The notes: generated from the sequence alone by a model not told the origin. Shown: positions 14,148 to 19,404, counted from the stretch's first letter. The stretch is 19,404 bases of DNA from Deltaproteobacteria bacterium (GCA_027068235.1 JAMOUE010000495.1:1-19404); one strand, 5' to 3'. Translations and numbers: made by a program.

Positions 14148-14324
14148 TTACTCCTTAGAAAAATGTGTTAAAATATGTTTACGAATAGCCTCCTTCACAA
14201 ATTCAGCTCTAGACCTATATCCTAGTTCAGGATGGTTTTTAATGATTTCATCTATCTCTTTAGCGAGTTCCGGAGGGATCTTAAGAGTTACATAGTCCCT
14301 TTCACGTTTACTATGTTTACTCAT
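14148..14324 (-). CDS. 58-aa ribbon-helix-helix regulator (RHH-1)
   Basis: A short RHH DNA-binding protein: N-terminal strand RDYVTLKIPPEL at about residues 9-20, helix AKEIDEIIKNHPE, turn GYRSRAEF, then helix VKEAIRKHIL. The GYRSRAEFVKEAIRKH block is the hallmark of this family. No ribosome site precedes the ATG, but a TATA-like ATTTATTAA lies centred about 26 bp upstream, so the mRNA is probably leaderless. TGTTACA motifs sit upstream at 14357-14363 and 14367-14373. It is divergent from RHH-2 (14462). RHH proteins act as dimers on operators and often repress their own promoters, so autoregulation and control of RHH-2 are likely. Confidence 0.85.
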   Translation of the reverse strand: MSKHSKRERDYVTLKIPPELAKEIDEIIKNHPELGYRSRAEFVKEAIRKHILTHFSKE

Positions 14325-14356
14325 GTGTGAATAACATAACTTCTAGTTAATAAATG

Positions 14357-14393
14357 TGTTACATTATGTTACAAAGTAGGACAATGTGTAACA
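14357..14393. promoter_or_regulatory. Phased TGTTACA operator sites between RHH-1 and RHH-2
   Basis: TGTTACA occurs at 14357-14363 and again at 14367-14373, 10 bp apart, and in reverse (TGTAACA) at 14387-14393, 20 bp further. One-turn and two-turn spacing on one DNA face is typical for cooperative binding by RHH dimers. The sites lie just upstream of the leaderless RHH-1 promoter. The same half-site appears in the RHH-3/RHH-4 operator (15053-15114). Confidence 0.6.
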
Positions 14394-14398
14394 TCATG

Positions 14399-14462
14399 TT
14401 GACTCACCTTTGAGTAAAACTTATTAATCAATGAATAATATTATTACTCAAAGGTGAGTCAA
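14399..14462. promoter_or_regulatory. 19-bp inverted repeats bracketing the RHH-2 promoter
   Basis: TTGACTCACCTTTGAGTAA (14399-14417) and its exact reverse complement (14444-14462) flank a 26-bp AT-rich centre that holds TATA-like TTATTAA at 14421-14427. The right arm covers the expected transcription start, contains the AGGTGA ribosome site and ends on the first base of the RHH-2 ATG. Binding to both arms would enclose the promoter, and a looped or bridged repressor complex is likely. The motif differs from TGTTACA, so RHH-1 and RHH-2 may bind different sites. Confidence 0.75.
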
Positions 14463-14839
14463 TGACTGACTACGTAACTATCAAATTACCTCGAAAAATA
14501 GTAAACGAAATCGACCCTATTATCGAAAATAAAGGGTATGCCAGTAGGGCCGAGTTCGTAAAAGAGGCTATCCGAAAACATATCGCTGACATTTCTGTCG
14601 AAAAACGATCCGTAACGCAACGTAGTACTTCTAGTCCTATTTTTTCAGAAGCCAAACAAGACGTTCTAGCTTTTCTAGAGAAACTAAAGACCCATCCTAA
14701 CCGTAAGAGCTGGGTCTCAGCATTAAGCAAAGACCCTGTAACAGTACTGGCTACGAAACTGGGCTATCCAGAAGCCGTCATACGTCACGTAGTGAAATAT
14801 GAGTCTATACAGGAAAAACTCGAGGAGGTTTCTGCATGA
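14462..14839 (+). CDS. 125-aa RHH regulator with extra C-terminal domain (RHH-2)
   Basis: The N-terminal 45 residues are a ribbon-helix-helix domain (DYVTIKLPRKIVNEIDPIIE, then GYASRAEFVKEAIRKHI). After a Ser/Thr-rich linker, residues about 58-125 form a helical domain (AKQDVLAFLEKLKTHP ... PVTVLATKLGYPEAVIRHVVKYE) that I do not recognise and that the other small RHH proteins lack; it may bind a ligand, a partner or itself. AGGTGA 4-5 nt upstream of the ATG is part of the perfect inverted repeat, strongly suggesting self-repression. The gene ends 7 bp from the convergent RHH-3. Confidence 0.87.
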   Translation: MTDYVTIKLPRKIVNEIDPIIENKGYASRAEFVKEAIRKHIADISVEKRSVTQRSTSSPIFSEAKQDVLAFLEKLKTHPNRKSWVSALSKDPVTVLATKLGYPEAVIRHVVKYESIQEKLEEVSA

Positions 14840-14846
14840 GTTTTCT

Positions 14847-15014
14847 TTATTCTTTTTCTATCTCTAAGAGGTATCTTCGTATAGCTTCTTTGATGAATTC
14901 GGCTCGAGAACGGAATCCTTTTTTCCGGGATTTTATGATTTCATCAATTTCTCGGATTAGTTCTTCGGGTATTGGGACTCTAGCGTATCCGTCGGGGTAT
15001 TCTTTTTTGGTCAT
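14847..15014 (-). CDS. 55-aa ribbon-helix-helix regulator (RHH-3)
   Basis: A minimal RHH protein: strand GYARVPIPEEL, helix IREIDEIIKSRKK, turn GFRSRAEF, helix IKEAIRRYLLEIEK. I chose the ATG at 15012-15014; a longer reading to 15071 would begin inside the operator. The 5' leader carries an ATGTTTC/GAAACAT inverted repeat (15017-15036) just before the start. It is transcribed away from RHH-4 from a shared AT-rich box and ends tail-to-tail with RHH-2. It is probably a dimeric repressor of the 15053-15114 operator, by family and position. Confidence 0.83.
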   Translation of the reverse strand: MTKKEYPDGYARVPIPEELIREIDEIIKSRKKGFRSRAEFIKEAIRRYLLEIEKE

Positions 15015-15016
15015 GC

Positions 15017-15036
15017 ATGTTTCATACAAGAAACAT
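15017..15036. repeat. Inverted repeat ATGTTTC-N6-GAAACAT before RHH-3
   Basis: Perfect 7-bp arms (15017-15023, 15030-15036) with centre ATACAA end 3 bp from the RHH-3 start codon. In RNA it would be a hairpin at the translation start. The arms match the half-sites of bacterial parS (TGTTTC/GAAACA) but with a 6-bp instead of 4-bp centre. Confidence 0.5.
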
Positions 15037-15052
15037 TTTTCAGAAATCTTTT

Positions 15053-15114
15053 TGTTATATGGGTGTAACAATATTTATATTTAACAAAGGTGTATGTTAT
15101 ATGGGTGTAACAAT
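15053..15114. promoter_or_regulatory. Shared divergent promoter of RHH-3 and RHH-4 with two 20-bp operators
   Basis: TGTTATATGGGTGTAACAAT is present twice without change, at 15053-15072 and 15095-15114, 42 bp apart (four turns). Each copy contains inverted TGTTA/TAACA arms. Between them lies an AT box (ATATTTATATTTAA, 15071-15084) that can serve as TATA box for both directions. Each operator falls where one of the two transcripts would start, so one regulator could shut both genes and the replication operon behind RHH-4. Confidence 0.75.
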
Positions 15115-15283
15115 GAGTTATCAAGGAGTAAACTTACCTAAACCGCTTCTTAAGGAAGTGGATGATGTTGTGAAAAGAGGTTATAGAGGTTATCGGAGCC
15201 GTGCTGAATTCGTAGCAGATGCAATCCGGCGTTACTTAGACGAAATAACCAAACAAGAACAAGCAATGGTGGTCTCCAAATGA
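15113..15283 (+). CDS. 56-aa ribbon-helix-helix regulator heading the replication operon (RHH-4)
   Basis: A minimal RHH protein: strand YQGVNLPKPL, helix LKEVDDVVKR, turn GYRSRAEF, helix VADAIRRYLDEI. The chosen ATG lies about 35 bp after the TATA centre; an in-frame ATG at 15101 inside the second operator is possible, and ones further upstream are unlikely because they precede the promoter. The stop overlaps the next gene's ATG (ATGA), so it is the first gene of a tightly packed operon with PCNA and the ParB-like gene. It is probably the autorepressor that sets their level. Confidence 0.85.
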   Translation: MSYQGVNLPKPLLKEVDDVVKRGYRGYRSRAEFVADAIRRYLDEITKQEQAMVVSK

Positions 15284-15519
15284 GTAATAATTGTGATGAT
15301 TATTACGGTTTATACACGCCCGACCTCATAGATTCTAATTTTCCGTGCATGAGCAAGGAAGACCAGAAATACCTCGTTTTTGAACTCTTAATACCTTATT
15401 TTACGGACTTAGAGTTCTTTGAAGGTCTTTTAGAGAACTGGGTGGGGGAGGACCCCGTTGTTTCTGAACATATCAGAGCCATATTGTCTCACTTGAAAGA
15501 AAAGGAGGTAGATGAATGA
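15280..15519 (+). CDS. 79-aa acidic protein of unknown function
   Basis: A small strongly acidic protein without membrane segments. The N-terminus (CDDYYGLYTPDLIDSNFPC) has two Cys; the rest is helical (KEDQKYLVFELLIPYFTDLE, VVSEHIRAILSHLKEK). It overlaps RHH-4 by 4 bp (ATGA) and the next gene by 4 bp, and a weak GGTGG precedes the ATG. Size, charge and location recall acidic accessory factors or DNA mimics encoded beside replication genes, but no family is recognised. Confidence 0.78.
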   Translation: MSNNCDDYYGLYTPDLIDSNFPCMSKEDQKYLVFELLIPYFTDLEFFEGLLENWVGEDPVVSEHIRAILSHLKEKEVDE

Positions 15520-16010
15520 CTGAGGTAAAGAGAATTGGTAGGAACGATTTTGAGAGGCTTTCTCTCGAAGAGTTAGAGTCTCTAGTTGAATACAAGAGGA
15601 GAGAGGCTCTTGAGAGGAAGAAGAAGATTGTTGACCAGGCTGTGACAGTCCTGCAAGTGTTTGGGAGAGAATTATCCAAACGATACGGGGCTTACCATGA
15701 ATATGTTTCTGGAGATCTTCGGCTGGTCTGGGATGACTACGGCGGGACCATAGACGTTTACTGGGGCCGTAGACATGTTTTTTGCTCCCACGAGACTTCT
15801 TCTTTTAGGTATAATCCCGGGGATTGGGAAGCAGTGCTAGACGATCTACATGAGAGAGCTGCTAAAGTCTTGAAGCAAAGGGAAATAGAGGAGAAGAAAA
15901 AGCAGCTGTTCGAAGAGTTGGAACGTTTTCTGGACTTAAGAGATCTCGAGGAAGGTGGTGCGGTGCCGCACCAAGAAACTGTGCAAGAAAAAGGAAAGGA
16001 GGTGTTGTGA
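15516..16010 (+). CDS. 164-aa coiled-coil protein of unknown function upstream of PCNA
   Basis: Helical ends enclose a small beta domain. Residues about 12-50 (LSLEELESLVEYKRREALER) and about 105-145 (VLKQREIEEKKKQLFEELER) are coiled-coil-like. The centre (YHEYVSGDLRLVWDDYGGTI, YWGRRHVFCSHE) is rich in aromatic residues and His. AAGGAGGT at 15502-15509 precedes the ATG. The C-terminal codons contain the GGTGCGGTGCCGCACC dyad, so the C-terminal GAVPHQ part is constrained by DNA. It overlaps the flanking genes by 4 bp or less. It probably serves replication or segregation together with PCNA; no family is recognised. Confidence 0.8.
   Translation: MTEVKRIGRNDFERLSLEELESLVEYKRREALERKKKIVDQAVTVLQVFGRELSKRYGAYHEYVSGDLRLVWDDYGGTIDVYWGRRHVFCSHETSSFRYNPGDWEAVLDDLHERAAKVLKQREIEEKKKQLFEELERFLDLRDLEEGGAVPHQETVQEKGKEVL
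15957..15972. promoter_or_regulatory. GC-rich dyad GGTGCGG-TG-CCGCACC upstream of PCNA
   Basis: Perfect 7-bp arms around a 2-bp centre. The inner 14 bp are the reverse complement of the cores at 1600-1613 and 1817-1830. It lies 38 bp before the PCNA start, within the preceding gene. Three copies near the two regulatory ends of the element make it a candidate site for the ParB-like protein or the 72-aa winged-helix protein. Confidence 0.65.
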
Positions 16011-16816
16011 TGTTTAACGAGACGGAGAAGGAATCTGGTGGTTTTTATTTCGACTTGGGCGATTCTAGACTGGTCAGGAAAATAGTAGAATCTATTTTTG
16101 CGATTGAGGACGAGGTGGTTTTCACGGTTAACGAGTCTGGCTGGGAGGTGCTGGCTATGCATCCCGCCCGATCGGCAATGGTGGATTTTTTCCTGCCAAG
16201 AGAAGTTTTTGACGAGTTCACTCTGGAAAATGAAAATGATGGACTAAGTTTTGGGGTCAATCTTCGAGAATTACTGGAGGTTTTGAAACTGGCTAAAAGA
16301 GAGGATTCTTTGCGAATGCAGGTCGTCCCTGGCAACGGCAGACTGGTTCTTCGACTGACTAGTTCTTCTTCTAGGAAGGAGTTCCATCTTCCGCTGGTGT
16401 ATTTGGGTGGAGAGGTTCCCAAGAAACTCAAGATTCCTTTTGATTTTAAGGTGGTGTTTTCAACGGATCTTTACCGGGACATTGCCAAGACTGCTGGGGC
16501 TGGAGGGGAACGAGTAGTTTTCGAAGCGACGGAGTCTCAACTAGTGGTCAAGTCTTCTACTTATACTCGTGAGGTTCGTTTAGTGATTCCTAAGGACTCC
16601 CCCAAAGTATTTTCTTTCAGTGTTAGTGTTGGCGGTGACTATCTCCCCGTGACTGCGGCTTATTCTACTAATTTTTTGAAGGATTTTCAGAAAGCGACTG
16701 GTGTTTCTGACGAAGTGACTTTTGAGTTCAGCACCAAGAAGCCGATGAGGCTTACTTTTCCCATTCCTGGCGGGGGCCATATTGCATATGCCTTAGCACC
16801 CCGTTTAGAGTATTAA
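16010..16816 (+). CDS. pcn: PCNA-type DNA polymerase sliding clamp
   Basis: A ring-forming processivity factor that encircles DNA and tethers polymerase, ligase and flap nuclease. The PCNA signature is clear: HPARSAMVDFFLPREVFDEF near residues 50-70 (family pattern: Asp/His-Pro-x-R-x-A-x-V-x-F/L), the LRELLEVLKLAKREDSL clamp helix, a connector near LPLVYLGGEVPKKLKIPF, a second domain, and the C-terminal GGGHIAYALAPRLEY. At 268 aa it is slightly longer than the usual 245-250. The ATG at 16010 is preferred over the GTG at 16007 because AAGGAGG (15996-16002) then has normal spacing. The upstream stop overlaps the ATG (TGATG). It likely recruits host replication enzymes, since no polymerase or ligase is encoded here. 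An element-specific clamp may replace or compete with the host clamp. Confidence 0.93.
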   Translation: MFNETEKESGGFYFDLGDSRLVRKIVESIFAIEDEVVFTVNESGWEVLAMHPARSAMVDFFLPREVFDEFTLENENDGLSFGVNLRELLEVLKLAKREDSLRMQVVPGNGRLVLRLTSSSSRKEFHLPLVYLGGEVPKKLKIPFDFKVVFSTDLYRDIAKTAGAGGERVVFEATESQLVVKSSTYTREVRLVIPKDSPKVFSFSVSVGGDYLPVTAAYSTNFLKDFQKATGVSDEVTFEFSTKKPMRLTFPIPGGGHIAYALAPRLEY

Positions 16817-16848
16817 TTTTACAAAGTTTACAAAGGAGGTAAGAAATT

Positions 16849-18570
16849 ATGTCTAAGTCTAAAACAAATAAGTCTAAAACAAATACGCAATCTAGTTTGG
16901 CTAAATGGGTAATGGAATTAGTGGACTTGGATCCTAGTAAACTGGATAATGAGAAGTTTCAGCCCAGGTCTTCCCTGGATGAGAATGCATTGCAGCAATT
17001 AATGGAAAGTATGCGTGAGACAGGGGGGAACCTTGAGCCGGTGTTGGTTCGTAGGGACGGTGAAAAGCTGGAAGTTGTTGCGGGGCATCACCGGGTTGAA
17101 GCAGCTAAAAGGTTAGGTATTCAAGTGCTTGCTTCTGTCCAGGAGCTTGATGAGAAAGAGGCTTGGCAGATCGCCCTGATCTCTAACTTGGTTAGGAAAG
17201 ACATGGACCCTCTAGATGAGGCACGGGCCCTACAAAAACTGAATGAAGAATTGGGTCTGAGCCATGCTGAGATAGCGAAACGGATTGGGAAGGACCGGTC
17301 TTATGTTTCACGTAGAATAAAGTTGTTGTCTCTTCCGGAGGAAGTTTTGCAGCTGTTGCGCGAACCTGCCGAGACTGGGATGGTTCTAAGTATTTCTCAT
17401 CTTGTAGAGTTGCTCAGTGATGATTTGACAGACGGGGATCGGAAGAATTTGGCCCGGAGGGCTTCTTCTTTCCGCTGGTCTTCGAAGAACTTACGTACAG
17501 CAGTGACAGATGCAATACAAGATCGTAAGAAAAAAACAGCTAAAGCGGTCGCTTTCTTAAAGATCAAGGAGCTTTCGGAAAAAAGAGAAAGAGAGGAAGA
17601 AGAAAAGATAGAGGCTAAGACTGCTTTGGAATTAGTTGATAAAGAGTTGAAGAGCGAGCTTGGGGACCAATACGAGGAGCTTTCGGAGTGGGAGAAGGAA
17701 GCAGCGAAGAAAGATGTCGTTAAGAAGCTTGTTAATCGCGGACTAGTGGAGGAAGACAAGGAGTTAGGCCTTGTTAAGGAAGAAAAGCCTCCGCAGCCCA
17801 AGGCAAAAGTAGAGATTCCTGACAAACTTACTTGGACTATCGAGGCGCTAGAGTTTAGAGCTGAACCCAGGCCCCATGTTTTTTTAAGGCGTTCGATTTT
17901 AGAGGACATTCCGGAGGCTCGAAAAGAATTGACTGAAGATCTCCATATCTTTTTGGGGGAGACGCCTAAAAACGACGAATTATTGAAAAAGCTCATTGTG
18001 GCCAAGGTTTTGGAGGAGTTCCCTGAGTCCCAAACGATTTGGATCGACTATGATCATTATCACGTGTTCCTCGAGTTCCCTGAAAAGGAGAGAGAAAAAC
18101 TGGATGAACTGGTGGGTCAAGTAATAAGAGAGGTTCGGGAGTACGGTGATTTTCTGACTCCTGTTGACGGCTGGTATAGTAAGGTTACGTGGGCTGTATT
18201 GAAAGGCGATGAAGTGTTTTTGTATGTGCATAAGCATAAATGGCCAAAGCCGGTTTTACGGGCCAAGCTGAAGATAAATCCTGAGTCCGAGTTTTTCCAA
18301 GTTTCAGATTTAGAAGCCATGGGATATACGATTCATGCTGTGACGTTTACTCCTTCGGAGTCCGACGACCCAGTTGAAGTTGACATTTCTTTCCCTGATG
18401 GTAGTCGGAACTTGCTTTATTTCGAGTCTGTAGATGTTTTCCTATCGTATTTGAAGCATGATCTTGACGTGGGCACGTTGCCTGAGGATGTTTTCAAAAT
18501 GCTTAACAAGGTCATGGAAGAAGAAAAGCGTTATCGTGAAAGTTTGGCTACTAAGGAGGATGATTCATAA
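16849..18570 (+). CDS. 573-aa ParB-like protein with large novel C-terminal region
   Basis: Residues about 22-115 form the ParB/Srx (CTPase-type) domain: FQPRSSLDENALQQL, then AGHHRVEAAKRLG (the GxxR box) at 78-90, then ISNLVRKDMDPLDEA at 111-125, the typical ENxxRxDLxPxExA-like block. A helix-turn-helix LSHAEIAKRIGKDRSYVSRR lies at 137-156. The first 230 residues are thus of normal ParB type. The following 340 residues are unusual: a charged coiled coil at about 230-320, then alpha/beta segments with aromatic, His-rich strands (IWIDYDHYHVFLEF, VTWAVLKGDEVFLYVHKHKW). AAGGAGG lies about 10 nt upstream. There is no ParA-type ATPase in the element, so it may act as a stand-alone segregation, condensation or regulatory factor. 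It may bind the GTGCGG dyads, by inference. Confidence 0.9.
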   Translation: MSKSKTNKSKTNTQSSLAKWVMELVDLDPSKLDNEKFQPRSSLDENALQQLMESMRETGGNLEPVLVRRDGEKLEVVAGHHRVEAAKRLGIQVLASVQELDEKEAWQIALISNLVRKDMDPLDEARALQKLNEELGLSHAEIAKRIGKDRSYVSRRIKLLSLPEEVLQLLREPAETGMVLSISHLVELLSDDLTDGDRKNLARRASSFRWSSKNLRTAVTDAIQDRKKKTAKAVAFLKIKELSEKREREEEEKIEAKTALELVDKELKSELGDQYEELSEWEKEAAKKDVVKKLVNRGLVEEDKELGLVKEEKPPQPKAKVEIPDKLTWTIEALEFRAEPRPHVFLRRSILEDIPEARKELTEDLHIFLGETPKNDELLKKLIVAKVLEEFPESQTIWIDYDHYHVFLEFPEKEREKLDELVGQVIREVREYGDFLTPVDGWYSKVTWAVLKGDEVFLYVHKHKWPKPVLRAKLKINPESEFFQVSDLEAMGYTIHAVTFTPSESDDPVEVDISFPDGSRNLLYFESVDVFLSYLKHDLDVGTLPEDVFKMLNKVMEEEKRYRESLATKEDDS

Positions 18571-18749
18571 TGGGTGAAGAAAAGGACTACTTGACTCTAG
18601 AAGACATTAGGAGGATTCATTATCGCTGGGAGCGTACTACTTTCTTAACGCCCGCAGCGAGAAAATTCCTTGAGGAGCTTCATGCAGAAGCCCGTTCTGA
18701 ACTAGAAGAGCTAAAGCGTCGTCAACAAGCCAGCTCGGGTAAGAAATAG
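18570..18749 (+). CDS. 59-aa charged helical protein ending the replication operon
   Basis: The stop of the ParB-like gene overlaps this ATG (TAATG), and AAGGAGG lies 10 nt upstream, so it is very likely translated. The protein is short, with a first helix (LEDIRRIHYRWER), a loop (TTFLTPAA) and a long charged helix (RKFLEELHAEARSELEELKR). It has no membrane segment or Cys. From 18637 on its coding sequence is antisense to the last 37 codons of the reverse-strand RHH/winged-helix gene. Function unknown; perhaps a partner or modulator of the ParB-like protein. Confidence 0.72.
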   Translation: MGEEKDYLTLEDIRRIHYRWERTTFLTPAARKFLEELHAEARSELEELKRRQQASSGKK

Positions 18750-19251
18750 TATCAAGGACCAAACGGAGAAGTTCGTCACGAGTGAGTTTTCCATGTACGC
18801 CCACGAAATACAGTATCCATGTTTGGATCTGATACCTTCCTTTTTCAAGAGTATTCTCGAGATCTTGCTTCAATTCTTTATGTGCAGTAATCAATGGGTC
18901 TGTTATTCTTCTAAGTTGTCCCACCAGTTCCTGGAACGTTTCTTGCACTTTTTTGTAGTCTGTCCCATATTCTTTACGCATCTGCTCGAAAATGTATTTA
19001 GTGCTTCGTTCTATGCTTTGTTTTACTTGTTCCGCATAGTTGTAATTAGTGATGAATTTCCAAGTAGCTTCTTCGTATACTCTGTTTTCGCTACCGTAGC
19101 TGTTTTTCAATACGAATTCTTTTACTTTGGTTCTCAGAATTTTTGGTGCTCGGAAGCATATTTTTACTTCTTCTTTTTCTTCAGGAGGAATCTTTTCCGG
19201 GTCTATACCCGTGACCCCGAACGTCATGAATCTGTCTTTCTTTTTAGGCAC
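18637..19251 (-). CDS. 204-aa RHH protein with coiled coil and C-terminal winged helix
   Basis: A DNA-binding protein transcribed away from the 442-aa gene across the junction. After a short basic start (PKKKDRF) residues about 27-70 fit an RHH domain (VKICFRAPKILRTKVKEFVL, then SENRVYEEATWKFI). About 75-135 are a coiled coil (AEQVKQSIERSTKYIFEQM, ELVGQLRRI), and about 150-204 a winged helix (LTRDELLRLVLDTI, WLVDDALALLVQNGLLHE). The start is GTG at 19249-19251. GGAGG lies 13 nt upstream, rather far, and belongs to the first GGAGGCAA repeat, which hints that the repeats are its operators. It could control replication or copy number at the T-rich region. An in-frame ATG 7 codons later is an alternative. 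Confidence 0.82.
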   Translation of the reverse strand: MPKKKDRFMTFGVTGIDPEKIPPEEKEEVKICFRAPKILRTKVKEFVLKNSYGSENRVYEEATWKFITNYNYAEQVKQSIERSTKYIFEQMRKEYGTDYKKVQETFQELVGQLRRITDPLITAHKELKQDLENTLEKGRYQIQTWILYFVGVHGKLTRDELLRLVLDTISYPSWLVDDALALLVQNGLLHEAPQGIFSLRALRK

Positions 19252-19261
19252 ATATTAGGTA

Positions 19262-19355
19262 TTGCCTCCTTTATTTATTATTTTTTGCCTCTTTTTTTAG
19301 TTTTAGCCCCGCTTATGTTTATTTTTGCCTCCTTATTTTTTATTTTATTGCCTCC
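19262..19355. promoter_or_regulatory. Four TTGCCTCY repeats (GGAGGCAA on the other strand) in the T-rich junction region
   Basis: Copies lie at 19262-19269, 19285-19292, 19325-19332 and 19348-19355 (the last three equal 6-13, 46-53 and 69-76). Spacing is 23, 40 and 23 bp, so a 23-bp pair is repeated. Between them the DNA is nearly all A and T with long T-runs. Placement between divergent regulators suggests iterons of a replication origin, operators for the 204-aa protein, or both. Confidence 0.6.
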
Positions 19356-19404
19356 AATTAGTTTGTGTTTTTGCGCTTTAGTTCAGCTAAGTGCAATACT
19401 AATT
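19280..19404. repeat. Terminal direct repeat, right copy
   Basis: Identical to 1-125. Removing one copy leaves a 19,279-bp circle in which the reverse-strand 204-aa gene and the 442-aa gene diverge from one T-rich region of about 295 bp. Confidence 0.95.

Noticed and set aside
15053..15114. CRISPR-like repeat from two identical 20-bp units
   Set aside because: Only two copies around a TATA box at a divergent promoter; operators explain it.
17397..18005. 202-aa Ser-rich reverse ORF
   Set aside because: Shadow of the Glu/Lys-rich part of the ParB-like gene, with no ribosome site.

Overview
The first 125 bases are repeated exactly at the end (1-125 = 19280-19404), so the window is best read as one complete circular element of 19,279 bp written slightly past its closing point, or less likely a linear one with direct terminal repeats. 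The host is probably an archaeon. The element encodes a PCNA-type sliding clamp, small ribbon-helix-helix (RHH) and winged-helix regulators, and secreted proteins dense in N-X-S/T sequons. Promoters look like archaeal TATA boxes, at least one gene appears leaderless, and the rest have strong GGAGG-type ribosome sites. I cannot name the host lineage. I saw no tRNA, rRNA, CRISPR array, transposase, integrase, DNA polymerase or ParA.

Layout. (1) Positions 19252-267 across the junction: a T-rich intergenic region with two repeat families (TTGCCTCY and TGTCCCAA), lying between divergent regulators, and a candidate origin/operator region. (2) 268-1851: a 442-aa protein with winged-helix ends (possible replication initiator or regulator) and a 72-aa winged-helix protein flanked by 24-bp direct repeats. 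(3) 1852-2183: a promoter followed by a GC-rich, strongly base-pairing leader or small RNA. (4) 2184-13184: six co-directional genes forming an envelope module: a 539-aa surface protein, a 1573-aa spike-like protein with a sequon-bearing coiled-coil stalk, a 521-aa four-helix membrane protein, a 161-aa soluble protein, a 229-aa surface protein and a P-loop ATPase. (5) 12690-14147: abrupt changes in composition, an AT-rich reverse-strand ORF and a small membrane-protein gene that seems to be broken by a frameshift. (6) 14148-15283: four small RHH genes in two divergent/convergent pairs with clear operator-like repeats. (7) 15113-18749: a tightly overlapping operon RHH - 79 aa - 164 aa - PCNA - ParB-like - 59 aa. 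(8) 18637-19251, reverse: an RHH plus coiled-coil plus winged-helix protein whose 3' end overlaps the 59-aa gene antisense.

Interpretation. The spike, membrane proteins and ATPase in one block resemble the general plan of pleomorphic enveloped archaeal viruses (spike, membrane protein, ATPase) or of plasmids that travel in membrane vesicles. I saw no capsid fold and cannot choose between the two. The PCNA/ParB-like operon would recruit host replication machinery and handle segregation, probably under the control of the RHH cluster. This is inferred from architecture and context only; no homology search was possible.
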